A stretch of 52,673 nucleotides of DNA from Gammaproteobacteria bacterium (lineage in GTDB: Bacteria; Pseudomonadota; Gammaproteobacteria; Chromatiales; Chromatiaceae). Each line of letters opens with the position of its first letter. Position 1 is the stretch's first letter. The notes beneath the pieces are model-generated. The model did no database searches, was not told where the DNA came from, and worked only from the letters and a program-made list of their open reading frames with translations. The translations under genes were made by a program, and so were the position numbers. Where the stretch lies: positions 1 to 52,673 of the forward strand of contig JAABTK010000023.1 of assembly GCA_011389885.1 (NCBI GenBank), in the 5' to 3' direction. Shown one piece after another: positions 27,313 to 35,978 of the stretch.

Positions 27313-28160
27313 AGATTTAGCCATTGCCCGAAGTCTACAACCGGCGCGGGGTCTGTCAGGCGCCCCGAAAGCCCCGTGCAGCTTGTGGGTTAGAGGACGA
27401 ACCACCCCCGCAACCTGCACGCGGTCACCAGGCGCGAGGCGATGTTACAGCGCTGACCCTCGATCCAGCCCCAACGGTCAAACCGGTTGGATACCAACCC
27501 CTTCTCTGAGTCTGGTTTAGTGCGTCTAGTACGGCTGCGCACAAATAACGGAAACAATGGCTCCTAGGAACGCAGAGGGTGCCGAGGACCGCAGAGCGCG
27601 CGCGGAGGTGTTTTGCTCGGTTGCGTCCGCGCGGCGCTCCAGCGCCGCCTGGAGGACAGCCCTCGGGCTGTGCGGGTTTCCGGTTATGCGCCCGGGCCAA
27701 GGCGTGTACGCACTGAGCCCGCTGGCATGCAGGGGCTGGCAAGCGAAGTGTATTCGCTGCTAAAACGCCGGATGCCGGGGGCGCGGCACTGATCCGTTCA
27801 ATCGAAACGCCTTTCTGCCCCGCTGCGGGTGTCCGTGTGCTCTGCGTGCCGAGGGCGCCTAGGTTGTTCCCGATACTTAGGCGCAGTTGTACGAGTAGGC
27901 CTCCCCGTATCGACGCCTAGGCACGCAGAGGGCACAGCGCGCGCGGAGGCGGTCTTGCTGGCGGGGGGCCACAGCCCCGCCTAGGCGCCTGCGGTACAGC
28001 CCACGGGCTGTGCGGGGCTCCTTCAGCCTTAATCGAAACCCCCGCTGCGGTTCTTCTCGTGCTCTGCGTTCCGAGGGCGCTTGGGTTTTGGCCGAAACCC
28101 TGGCGCAACTGGACCAGGGGGGCTGGGTAACCCCTAGCCGGTCGTCTGGGGTGCCTGTGC
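27313..28160. repeat. Composite dispersed repeats between the two origin modules
   Basis: No gene is supported. Two roughly colinear composite units are visible, about 27564-27868 and 27913-28085. Each has AACGCAGAGGG or CACGCAGAGGG, then GCGCGCGGAGG, then a palindrome ACAGCCC[T/A]CGGGCTGTGCGGG (27656, 27996), then AATCGAAAC...CTGCGG, then GTGCTCTGCGT[G/T]CCGAGGGCGC. The left unit also contains the ~50-bp string shared with the spacer after gyrB. The first ~220 bp (27313-27540) is unique sequence with no recognised feature. Confidence 0.6.
27540..27612 (+). repeat. Dispersed ~65-bp repeat, copy 4 (origin spacer)
   Basis: CACAAATAACGGAAACAATG, CTAGGAACGCAGAGGGTGCC and GAGGACCGCAGAGCGCGCGC in the same order as copies 1-3; this is the fullest match in the window. 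It forms the left part of the first composite unit between the two origin modules. Confidence 0.75.
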
Positions 28161-28164
28161 GTTT

Positions 28165-28374
28165 GCTAATAATAAATAAGATATATATCTACTTATTGTT
28201 ATTATTAGGCCGTAGCGTTTCTGTGGAGAACTTTATATTTGAGTTCTTAAACAGAGACTTAGGGCCGAATTTTGGGCGTTGAACCCAGTGTATCGAGGCC
28301 CAGTAACCTGGGGAGGGCCTGTGGATAACCTCGAATTCCCGGCGCGGTCGAAAACCGTGCACAGCTTATCCACA
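28165..28374. other. oriC: Putative chromosomal origin oriC (module B)
   Basis: A strongly AT-rich block CTAATAATAAATAAGATATA at about 28166-28185 extends to 28208 (unwinding-element candidate). It is followed by TGTGGAGAA (28222-28230, near-consensus), TGTGGATAA (28320-28328, perfect) and TTATCCACA (28366-28374, perfect and abutting the dnaA stop). Position next to dnaA and box clustering support oriC. The exact functional limits cannot be told, since module A has a similar layout. Confidence 0.75.
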
Positions 28375-29709
28375 TCAACTGCTAAGGCTCCTCAACAGGT
28401 TGTTATAGTCCTCTTCGACCTTGGGATCCTGCTCTTTAAGTTCCACCACCTTGCGCGTGGCATACAGCACAGTGGTGTGGTCGCGGCCGCCGAAGGCTTC
28501 GCCGATCTCGGGCAGGCTGTGGGTGGTCAGCTCCTTGGCCAGGGCCATGGCGATTTGGCGCGGTCGGGCAATGGTGCGGCTGCGCTTTTTCGATAGCAGG
28601 TCGGAGCTGCGGATTTTGTAGTACTCGGACACGATCTTTTGGATGTTTTCGATGCTGACCATTTTGTCGTGGGCGGCGATCATGTCGCGCAGGGAGTCGC
28701 GCGCAAAATCCACGGTAATCGCTCGGCCGGTGAACTCGGCGTTGGCGATCACCCGCCGCAAGGCCCCTTCGAGTTCACGAATGTTGGACCGCACGCGTTT
28801 GCCGATGAAAAAGGCCACCTCGTTCTTAAGCTCGATTTTGAACAACACGGCCGCCTTGCTCTTTAGGATGGCCACGCGGGTTTCGAGGTCCGGGGGCTCC
28901 ACCGCCACGGTCAAGCCCCAGCCGAAGCGGGATTTGAGGCGCTCTTCCAGACCGGAAACCTCCTTGGGAAAGCGGTCGCTGGTGAGGATAATCTGCTGAT
29001 TGGACTCGAACAGGGCGTTAAAGGTATGGAAGAACTCCTCCTGGGAGCGTTCCTTGCCGGCAAAGAACTGCACGTCATCGATCAACAGCGCGTTGACCGA
29101 GCGGTACTTGCGTTTGAAGGCGTCGATGGTGTTGTGTTGCAGGGCCTTCACCATCTCGGCGACGAAGCCCTCGGAGTGCAGGTAAATCACCTTGGCCCTG
29201 GGGTTGCGGTCGAGGATGTGGTTACCGACCGCATGCATCAAATGGGTTTTCCCCAGCCCTACGCCGCCATAGATGAACAGCGGGTTGTAGACGGTGCCGG
29301 GGTTTTCCCCGACCTGCGTTGAGGCCGCCTTGGCCAGTTGGTTCGACTTGCCCTCGACGAAGGTGGCAAAGGTGAAGGTTTTGTTGATATTGGATTGAAC
29401 CGACTCCTCGCCGCGGCCCTGGGCGGCGGACCCGGGGCCGCGACGGTCGTCCGCGGGCGCGGGCTCGGGTCGGCTGCCGCCCACCTGTAACACCACCTTA
29501 GGGGGGTTCTCACCCAGGATAGAGGTCAGATACTGGTTGATAAGGGAGAGATAGTTCTTGCGCACCCAGTCGAGCACGAACTGATTGGGTGCGAGCAGCA
29601 GCAGCCGGTGGGATGATTCCTCGGCGTGCAAAGGCCGAATCCAGGTGTTGAACTGCTGGGGGGCAAGTTCTTGCTCAAGAAAACCGAGGCAACGATTCCA
29701 AAGATCCAC
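28375..29709 (-). CDS. dnaA: Chromosomal replication initiator DnaA
   Basis: 444 residues from GTG 29709; TTG 29712 is one codon upstream and equally placed behind AAAGG. Longer readings run into non-homologous sequence. Domain I is [18 protein letters not shown]...WIRPL. The AAA+ domain has Walker [19 protein letters not shown] and Walker [14 protein letters not shown]. The domain IV DNA-binding signature is [14 protein letters not shown]. It opens oriC. A perfect DnaA box upstream (29874-29882) suggests autoregulation. The 3' end has a decayed duplicate at 27.3 kb. Not followed or preceded by rpmH; trpC lies upstream on the same strand. Confidence 0.97.
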   Translation of the reverse strand: MDLWNRCLGFLEQELAPQQFNTWIRPLHAEESSHRLLLLAPNQFVLDWVRKNYLSLINQYLTSILGENPPKVVLQVGGSRPEPAPADDRRGPGSAAQGRGEESVQSNINKTFTFATFVEGKSNQLAKAASTQVGENPGTVYNPLFIYGGVGLGKTHLMHAVGNHILDRNPRAKVIYLHSEGFVAEMVKALQHNTIDAFKRKYRSVNALLIDDVQFFAGKERSQEEFFHTFNALFESNQQIILTSDRFPKEVSGLEERLKSRFGWGLTVAVEPPDLETRVAILKSKAAVLFKIELKNEVAFFIGKRVRSNIRELEGALRRVIANAEFTGRAITVDFARDSLRDMIAAHDKMVSIENIQKIVSEYYKIRSSDLLSKKRSRTIARPRQIAMALAKELTTHSLPEIGEAFGGRDHTTVLYATRKVVELKEQDPKVEEDYNNLLRSLSS

Positions 29710-29873
29710 CAATGAGACACCTTTCTGCGAAGAAAAAGACCAAGAACCGTTCAGGCCGGTTCGGATGACGGGGAACTGCCAGAAGAGCGTTCCGCGAAAA
29801 CCGCCCGAAAGGGCGGCGACGCGGACAAGATGGGGTGCTCTAACGCGGTTTAGTCTACGCGGTTTGCACAGGG

Positions 29874-29882
29874 TTATCCACA
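29874..29882. promoter_or_regulatory. DnaA box upstream of dnaA
   Basis: Perfect TTATCCACA in the 222-bp spacer between trpC and dnaA, about 165 bp from the dnaA start. The position fits an autoregulatory DnaA site or an additional origin-associated box. Confidence 0.7.
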
Positions 29883-29931
29883 AGGGAGGGCAGCGGGATT
29901 TAGCGGTTTCTCAAGTCTCGGCAACGCCGGG

Positions 29932-30732
29932 CTAGGGTGCGAACAACGCACTAAGGGCGGCCCCCGGGATGGTTTCCCGCATAAAGGCCTCGCCGACCAG
30001 GAAGCCTTGCACGCCATTGTCGATCAGGGTCTTCACGGCCTGGCGACTGTGGATTCCGCTTTCACTAATCAGCAGCCGATCGGCGGGGATGGCGGGCAAC
30101 AGCGCCAAGGTGGTGTTCAGGTCCACCTCGAAGGTGCGCAGGTTTCGGTTATTGACCCCGATCAGGCGATTGGGCAGTTTGAGGGTGCGATCCAGTTCGG
30201 CGGCGTCATGCACCTCAATAAGGACATCCATGCCGAGGTCATGGGCCAGCGCATTGAGGTCGGCCAGTTGTTGGTCTTGGAGGCAGGCGGCGATTAACAG
30301 GATGCAATCGGCGCCGATGCTGCGGGCCTCGTAGACTTGGTACGGGTCAATGATGAAATCCTTGCGCAAAACCGGCAGATCGCAACTGGCGCGGGCCTGT
30401 TCAAGGTAGGCCTCGGCGCCCTGAAAGAAATCGCGGTCGGTGAGCACGGAGAGGCATGCGGCCCCGCCCTCGGCGTAGCTGCGTGCGATGTCCGCGGGAT
30501 GGAAGTCGGGACGGATGACCCCCTTGCTGGGCGAGGCCTTTTTGATCTCGGCTATGATGGCGGGGCGCGAAGCGGCGGCCCGGGCGAACAGGGCGTCGGC
30601 AAAGGGGCGCGCCGGCGGGGCCGCTGTGAGTCGAAGCCTTAACGCCTCAATCGGCGTGGCGGCGCTGCGTTCGGCGACCTCTTCATGTTTGCGGGCGACG
30701 ATGGTTTGCAGAATATCTGGCGTAGCGGGCAT
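29932..30732 (-). CDS. trpC: Indole-3-glycerol phosphate synthase
   Basis: 266 residues, a stand-alone TrpC barrel without fused TrpF. Conserved parts are [16 protein letters not shown] (catalytic Lys and phosphate site), [30 protein letters not shown] (catalytic Lys), LIGVNNRNL and LISESGI. It converts CdRP to indole-3-glycerol phosphate in tryptophan synthesis. No trpD or trpG neighbour is present in the window, since murU is divergent on the other side, so trpC is detached from the usual trp cluster and sits directly upstream of dnaA. Confidence 0.95.
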   Translation of the reverse strand: MPATPDILQTIVARKHEEVAERSAATPIEALRLRLTAAPPARPFADALFARAAASRPAIIAEIKKASPSKGVIRPDFHPADIARSYAEGGAACLSVLTDRDFFQGAEAYLEQARASCDLPVLRKDFIIDPYQVYEARSIGADCILLIAACLQDQQLADLNALAHDLGMDVLIEVHDAAELDRTLKLPNRLIGVNNRNLRTFEVDLNTTLALLPAIPADRLLISESGIHSRQAVKTLIDNGVQGFLVGEAFMRETIPGAALSALFAP

Positions 30733-30863
30733 GGGGCGATCCTAGGCTTGGGGAGCGTGGCGGTCACGGCAGGCGGCCGCGTGAGACAAAGCGGATTATA
30801 GGGGAATCGGGTAGGGGGAGGAATCGTATTGCGGACCTGGTGGGTTCGTGATGAAATCGGCGG

Positions 30864-31589
30864 ATGGAACAGGCAACCCAACCACAGACGCCAACAGAAG
30901 CCATTATCCTTGCCGCGGGGCGGGGTGAGAGGATGAGGCCGCTAACGGATGCGACACCCAAGCCGTTGTTGAAGGCAGGGGGAAGGCCGCTGATTATGTT
31001 CCACGTGGAACAATTGGCGGCCATGGGGATCGGCTCGGTGGTGGTGAACCTCGCCTATTTGGGTGAGCAGATCCGTCGGGCGCTGGGCGATGGTTCCACG
31101 TGGAACATTCGAATCCGCTATAGCCAAGAACCCGAGGGGGCCTTGGAGACCGGGGGCGGCATCCTTCAAGCCTTCGGTTATTGCCAAACCGACCTGGTGT
31201 TGGTGATCAATGGCGATGTCTGGACGGACCTGCCCTTGCACCAGCTCAGCATCCCGCCCGCCAGCGACGCGCACCTGGTACTCGTGCCCAACCCGGCGCA
31301 TCACCCCGGCGGCGATTTCGCCCTCTCTGGCGATCGGTTGACCGGCCACGGCGGGCCCCGTTTCACCTATTCGGGCATCGGGCTTTTTCGTCGCCGCTTC
31401 TTTCAGGGACAGGTTGCGGGGCGTTTTCCCCTCGGCCCTTTGCTGCGGCGGCGCTCCGAGGCCGGCGGAATCACCGCAGAGGTCTACGCCGGGGCCTGGA
31501 GCGATGTCGGCGCGCCCGATCGACTGGCGCGCCTGGATCGCCGCCTACGGGGTCTTGAACCCGCGGAGGAAGCGCCCCTTGGGACGTGA
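30864..31589 (+). CDS. murU: MurU-type nucleotidyltransferase (N-acetylmuramate-1-phosphate uridylyltransferase)
   Basis: 241 residues. NTP-transferase fold with AIILAAGRGERMRPLTD and TPKPLLKAGGRPLI at the N-terminus and LVLVINGDVWTDLPL for metal binding. Length and sequence fit MurU of the Pseudomonas-type peptidoglycan-recycling shortcut, which makes UDP-MurNAc directly. Mannose-1-phosphate guanylyltransferases share the fold, so the substrate is inferred. The AmpD gene elsewhere in the window belongs to the same recycling theme. The gene carries two perfect parS sites in its 5' half. Confidence 0.8.
   Translation: MEQATQPQTPTEAIILAAGRGERMRPLTDATPKPLLKAGGRPLIMFHVEQLAAMGIGSVVVNLAYLGEQIRRALGDGSTWNIRIRYSQEPEGALETGGGILQAFGYCQTDLVLVINGDVWTDLPLHQLSIPPASDAHLVLVPNPAHHPGGDFALSGDRLTGHGGPRFTYSGIGLFRRRFFQGQVAGRFPLGPLLRRRSEAGGITAEVYAGAWSDVGAPDRLARLDRRLRGLEPAEEAPLGT
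30998..31011. promoter_or_regulatory. parS: parS centromere site 2 (inside murU)
   Basis: Perfect GTTCCACGTGGAAC, flanked by T and A to give the full 16-bp TGTTCCACGTGGAACA palindrome. It lies 95 bp from site 3, the close spacing being suited to ParB nucleation on the opposite side of dnaA from site 1. Confidence 0.9.
31093..31106. promoter_or_regulatory. parS: parS centromere site 3 (inside murU)
   Basis: A third perfect GTTCCACGTGGAAC. The codons overlapping it encode GSTWN, while those of site 2 encode MFHVEQ, so the DNA motif and not the protein sequence is what the two sites share. Confidence 0.9.
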
Positions 31590-33003
31590 AATCGATACCG
31601 CGAGCCGCTATACCCCGGAGGATTTCGAGGCCTTTCACCAGCGGTTGACCACAGAAACCGCATTGCTCTGCGATTGGCTGGAGCAAGACCGCTTCGAGCC
31701 GCCGGACCATCCCACGGCGGGATTCGAACTCGAGGCCTGGTTGGTGGATGCCGAGGGTCGTCCCGCGCCGCGCATCACCGAGTTAATGGAAGGCCTCACC
31801 GATGCGGCCGTGGCGCCCGAGCTTGCGGCGTTTAATATGGAATTGAACGGCGAACCGCAACCGCTCTACGGCGCCGGCCTGTCCCGGCTGTTTCAGGATT
31901 TGCAGCAGACTTGGCAGCGCTGCGCCGAGGCGGCCCGGGGTTTGGGTCTGCGCACGGGGATGTTCGGCATCCTGCCGAGCGCCCAGTGGAGCGATTTCAG
32001 TATTGCCAATATGGCACCGATGAATCGCTATCAGGCGTTGAACAGCCGGGTCCTGGAGATGCGCGAAGGGCGCCCCCTGCGGTTGGCGATCCAGGGCCGG
32101 GATCGGCTCTATATGGAGCAGTCCGACGTGATGCTGGAGGCGGCGGCCACGTCTTTTCAAATCCATCTGCAAACGGATTTGGAGCATGCCGGCCGGCTAT
32201 TCAACGCGAGCAAAATGCTGTCCGCCCCCATGGTGGGGCTGGCCGCCAATTCCCCCTTTCTGTTTGGCTCGGACCTGTGGGACGAAACGCGGATTCCATT
32301 GTTCGAGCAGGCGGTGGAGGTGGGGGCCTCGGCCCTGGCCAAGCGGGTCGGGTTCGGTGTGCGCTACGTGCATCGTTCCATCGCCGAATGCTTTCAGGCC
32401 AACCTGCACCGCTATCCGCCATTGTTGCCGAGCCTATTCGAAGAGCCGCCCGAGCGGCTGTCGCACCTGCTGTTTCACAACGGCACCATCTGGCGCTGGA
32501 ACCGCCCCTTGGTGGGGTTCGACCCGCACGGCCGTCCGCATATCCGCCTCGAACACCGAGTGGTCCCCGCCGGGCCGAGCCTTGCCGACAATATCGCCAA
32601 CGCGGCCTTCTATTTCGGCTGCGCCCATGCCTTGTCGCAGTCGCCGAGCCCGTTGGAGGCGCAGTTGCCCTTTGCCGCCGCAAAGGACAACTTCTACCGC
32701 GCCGCCCGTTATGGCCTGAACGCCGAGGTGGTGTGGACCGACGGCGAAGGCGGGGGCTTGGCCCGCCTGTTGTTGGACAAACTGTTGCCGCTGGCCCGCT
32801 CCGGCTTGCAGCGGCTGGAACTCGACGCCGCGGAAATCGAGCATTGGCTGGGCATCGTAGAGAGCCGGGTGCAGTTGCGGCGGAACGGGGCCTTGTGGCA
32901 GCGTAACTGGGTGCAGCGCCATGGCCCGAATATGCAGGGCCTCACCCTGGCGATGCTGGAACGACAGGAAACCGCAGAGCCGGTCCACCGTTGGAGTTAT
33001 TGA
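31579..33003 (+). CDS. GCS2-family carboxylate-amine ligase (glutamate-cysteine ligase-like)
   Basis: 474 residues from TTG 31579, chosen because GGAGGA at 31565-31570 lies 8 bp upstream and the start overlaps the murU stop; longer readings overlap murU in another frame. Family features are FELEAWLVDAEG (ATP/metal Glu), FNMELNGEP, MAPMNRYQALNSRVLEMR, SFQIHLQTDLE and IRLEHRVVPAGPS. GCS2 enzymes join glutamate to an amine using ATP; gamma-glutamylcysteine formation is the best-known case, but other amines are used by relatives. It is coupled to an aspartoacylase-like gene by a 1-bp overlap. Confidence 0.8.
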   Translation: MGREIDTASRYTPEDFEAFHQRLTTETALLCDWLEQDRFEPPDHPTAGFELEAWLVDAEGRPAPRITELMEGLTDAAVAPELAAFNMELNGEPQPLYGAGLSRLFQDLQQTWQRCAEAARGLGLRTGMFGILPSAQWSDFSIANMAPMNRYQALNSRVLEMREGRPLRLAIQGRDRLYMEQSDVMLEAAATSFQIHLQTDLEHAGRLFNASKMLSAPMVGLAANSPFLFGSDLWDETRIPLFEQAVEVGASALAKRVGFGVRYVHRSIAECFQANLHRYPPLLPSLFEEPPERLSHLLFHNGTIWRWNRPLVGFDPHGRPHIRLEHRVVPAGPSLADNIANAAFYFGCAHALSQSPSPLEAQLPFAAAKDNFYRAARYGLNAEVVWTDGEGGGLARLLLDKLLPLARSGLQRLELDAAEIEHWLGIVESRVQLRRNGALWQRNWVQRHGPNMQGLTLAMLERQETAEPVHRWSY

Positions 33004-34031
33004 TGTTTCGAGAAACGGAGCAAATCCCGCCCGGCTTGTTGGAGGTACCGGCCCACGGCCTGTGGTCGGTGCTGGGCGGTCCCTTGCTGATCCATCTGCG
33101 CGGTCGGCGCGAGCCGCCGTTGTTTGTTTCGGTGCTGTTGCACGGCAACGAAACCGTCGGCTGGGAGGCCATACGGCGGGTGCTCCGCGCTTATCAGTGC
33201 GGCGGCGGCGCTCAGCCCTTGCCCCGTGCGCTGAGTCTATTCATCGGCAATGTGGAGGCCGCCGCGCTGGGCCTGCGCTACAAACCGGACGGCCTCGATT
33301 ACAACCGCGTGTGGCCAGGAACGGAACACAGCGGTCACCTGCCCGAGGCCCTGCTCATGCACCAGGTGGTGGAGCGCATGCGCCGTCGGGGTTTATTCGC
33401 GAGCGTGGATTTGCACAACAACACCGGCCTGAATCCCCATTACGCCTGCGTTAACCGCCTGGATCCACGCTTTCTTCAATTGGCGACGCTGTTTAGTCGC
33501 ACCGTGGTCTATTTCACGCGCCCCCGCGGCGTGCAGTCGCTGGCGATGGCGGAGCTGGGGCCGGCGGTCACCCTGGAGTGCGGCAAGGCGGGCCGGCATC
33601 ACGGGGTGGACCACGCCGCCGAGTTCATCGACGCCTGTTTGCATATCAACGCCTTGCCGGATACGCCGGTGCCGGCGCATGACCTGGATGTGTTCCACAC
33701 CATCGCTCGGGTGCAAATGGACCCTACGGTCAGCTTCGGCTTCGGGGAATCCGAAGTGGATATCCGCTTCGCGCCCGACCTCGATGCGCTGAACTTTCGC
33801 GAACTCCCGGCCGGTGCGGCGATTGCGCAGACGCGCCTAGAGCGGCGCTTGGGCCTGGAGGCGGTGGATGAACAGGGCCGGGATGTGCTTGATCGGTATT
33901 TTGTGATCGACGGCGGACGCCTCTGCACCCGCAGGCCGGTGATGCCGTCCATGCTCACCACCAACAGTCGGGTGATTCGCCAGGACTGCCTGTGCTACCT
34001 GATGGAACGCTACCGCATCGATTCTCTCTAA
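33003..34031 (+). CDS. Succinylglutamate desuccinylase/aspartoacylase-family zinc hydrolase
   Basis: 342 residues from ATG 33003 (TGATG overlap with the preceding stop). M14-like zinc site: LLHGNETVGWEAIRR supplies the His and Glu of the HxxE motif, and ASVDLHNNTGLNPHYACV supplies the third His. TLECGKAGRHHGVDHAAEF carries the catalytic Glu region. Members remove acyl groups from N-acyl amino acids. The other genes of the arginine succinyltransferase pathway are absent, so succinylglutamate is not a safe substrate call. Co-translation with the GCS2 ligase suggests linked substrates. Confidence 0.8.
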   Translation: MFRETEQIPPGLLEVPAHGLWSVLGGPLLIHLRGRREPPLFVSVLLHGNETVGWEAIRRVLRAYQCGGGAQPLPRALSLFIGNVEAAALGLRYKPDGLDYNRVWPGTEHSGHLPEALLMHQVVERMRRRGLFASVDLHNNTGLNPHYACVNRLDPRFLQLATLFSRTVVYFTRPRGVQSLAMAELGPAVTLECGKAGRHHGVDHAAEFIDACLHINALPDTPVPAHDLDVFHTIARVQMDPTVSFGFGESEVDIRFAPDLDALNFRELPAGAAIAQTRLERRLGLEAVDEQGRDVLDRYFVIDGGRLCTRRPVMPSMLTTNSRVIRQDCLCYLMERYRIDSL

Positions 34032-34114
34032 GGCATACCGCGGGCAGGGCCAATTGCGCCCCCTAGCGCCCTTTACGTTATAGATTCGGTGCAACCGTAT
34101 CATTGAGAAAATTT

Positions 34115-35332
34115 ATGGCCGAAGACCAAGCACGCATCCTGGTGATCAACGCCGGCAGCTCCTCCATCAAGCTCCGGCTCTACCGGCTGCCCGGCGACCG
34201 GCTAGAGGCCTATGGCCTGGCCGAACGCATTGGCGAGGCGGAAGGGCGCCTGGGCTTGCGTTGGCGGGAGGGCGAAGACTGGGCGGAACAGGAATCCGCC
34301 CGGCGTTTCGCGGATCACCATCAGGCCTTGGAGGTCCTGGTGCAGGCCTTGATCGACACGGCGGTGATCGAATCGTTGGCGGATCTGGAGGCCGCGGGGC
34401 ACCGGGTGGTGCATGGCGGCGAGGTCTTTTCCGCCCCCACGCGCCTGGACGCCGCGGCGGTGGCCGCCATCGAGCGCCTGTCGGCCCTGGCCCCGTTGCA
34501 TAACCCCCCCGGCGTGGACGGCATTCGCACCCTCCAAGGCCTGGCCCCCGAGCTGCCCCAATACGCGGTGTTCGACACCGCCTTTCATCACACCCTGCCG
34601 CCCGAGGCCTACCTCTACGCCCTGCCGCGGGAGCTGCATCGGGAGCATGGCGTGCGCCGCTACGGCTTCCACGGCACCTCCCATCACTATGTGGCGCAGC
34701 GCGCCGCCGAGCGCATGGCGCGGCCGCTGCAAGAGCTGCGCCTGATCACCCTGCACCTGGGCAACGGCGCCAGCGTTACCGCGGTGCAGAATGGTCAAAG
34801 CATCGACACCAGCATGGGCATGACGCCTACCGAGGGCCTGGTGATGGGCACCCGTTGCGGGGATCTCGACCCCGCCATCCCGCTGCTGCTCTGCACGCGC
34901 CTTGAAAAGACCCCGCAACAGGTGGAAGACCTGCTCAACCATCAAAGCGGGCTCAAAGGCCTAGCCGGCGCCGGCGACATGCGTGCGCTGCACGAAAAAG
35001 AGGCCGCGGGCGACCAGCATGCCGCGCTGGCCATCCGCCTCCTCTGCCGCCGGCTGAAGAAATACATCGGGGCCTACGCCGCCTTGATGGGCGGTCTCGA
35101 CGCCATCGTCTTCACCGGCGGCATCGGGGAACACGATGCCGCCATCCGCGCCGGGGCCTGCGCAGACTTGGGCTTTCTGGGTATCGAGCTGGATCAATCC
35201 CGCAATCGCCGAAAAGCCGACGGCGAACGCGCCATCCATCGGGATGCCGCCGCAGTGGCGCTTTGGGTGATCCCCACCAACGAAGAGCTGGCCATCGCGC
35301 GACAGGTTTGGGCGTGTTTTTCGACGGCCTGA
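34115..35332 (+). CDS. ackA: Acetate kinase
   Basis: 405 residues from ATG 34115 (a TTG 12 bp upstream is possible). ASKHA phosphotransferase: LVINAGSSSIKLRLYRL at the N-terminus, AGHRVVHGGEVF, YAVFDTAFHHTLPPEA, RYGFHGTSHHYVAQRAA, LITLHLGNGASVTAV, DTSMGMTPTEGLVMGTRCGD and VFTGGIGEHDAAIR. It interconverts acetyl phosphate and acetate with ADP/ATP. No pta or phosphoketolase gene is adjacent within the window. It follows the aspartoacylase-like gene after 83 bp. Confidence 0.95.
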   Translation: MAEDQARILVINAGSSSIKLRLYRLPGDRLEAYGLAERIGEAEGRLGLRWREGEDWAEQESARRFADHHQALEVLVQALIDTAVIESLADLEAAGHRVVHGGEVFSAPTRLDAAAVAAIERLSALAPLHNPPGVDGIRTLQGLAPELPQYAVFDTAFHHTLPPEAYLYALPRELHREHGVRRYGFHGTSHHYVAQRAAERMARPLQELRLITLHLGNGASVTAVQNGQSIDTSMGMTPTEGLVMGTRCGDLDPAIPLLLCTRLEKTPQQVEDLLNHQSGLKGLAGAGDMRALHEKEAAGDQHAALAIRLLCRRLKKYIGAYAALMGGLDAIVFTGGIGEHDAAIRAGACADLGFLGIELDQSRNRRKADGERAIHRDAAAVALWVIPTNEELAIARQVWACFSTA

Positions 35333-35462
35333 ACCGCCGACGGCGGGCTTGGCGACGGTCGCCTCAATATCGCTGAACCCGGGCCGGAGAATGCCGGCTC
35401 CCAGGCCCCGAGCTGGTACAATCCCCGGTTCCGTTTTTTGCGTCCTTTGCGGTCTAAACGCC

Positions 35463-35978
35463 ATGCCCCGCTATCGTTCCCCGCAACCCAGGAAATCGCC
35501 CTACATCACCCCGCAAGGCTATGCCGCGCTGGACACCGAGGCGCGCGAGCTGTGGGTGAAACGGCGGGAAGTCACCGCCGCCCTGAGCGCCGCCGCGGCG
35601 GAGGGGGACCGCTCGGAAAACGCCGAATACATCTACCGTAAGAAACAACTACGGGAGATGGACCGTCGCATCCGCTACCTGCAAAGGCGCCTGCCGGAAT
35701 TGAAGGCCGTTCGTGAACCGCCCTCCGATCCCGCTCGGGTGTTCTTCGCCGCCTGGGTGAGCGTAGAAGACGAGGCCGGCGACGAAACCACCTATCGCAT
35801 CGTCGGCCCCGACGAATTCGACCCCAAAACCAATTGGATCAGCATGGATTCCCCGGTGGCCCGCGCGCTCCTCGGCAAGGGCTTGGACCAAGAAGTCAGC
35901 GTCGAGACCCCGGCGGGGCGCAAGCGACTTTGGGTCACGGCCATCCGCTATGATGCCATTTCTCACACAGCCCCTTAG
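35463..35978 (+). CDS. greB: Transcript cleavage factor GreB
   Basis: 171 residues from ATG 35463. The N-terminal coiled coil holds AAEGDRSENAEYIYRKK; the D..EN tip residues that enter the RNA polymerase secondary channel are intact. The C-terminal FKBP-like domain contains YRIVGPDEFDPKTNWISMDSPVARALLGK. The N-terminal RYRSPQPRKSPYITPQG is typical of GreB rather than GreA. It rescues backtracked RNA polymerase. Its 3' end overlaps the convergent oxidoreductase gene by 4 bp. A short GCGTCCTTTGCGGTC string before the start resembles the dispersed repeat family. Confidence 0.92.
   Translation: MPRYRSPQPRKSPYITPQGYAALDTEARELWVKRREVTAALSAAAAEGDRSENAEYIYRKKQLREMDRRIRYLQRRLPELKAVREPPSDPARVFFAAWVSVEDEAGDETTYRIVGPDEFDPKTNWISMDSPVARALLGKGLDQEVSVETPAGRKRLWVTAIRYDAISHTAP

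Noticed and set aside
27302-27763. Short overlapping open frames in the origin spacer
   Set aside because: They run across dispersed repeats and the dnaA stub and have no coherent protein character.
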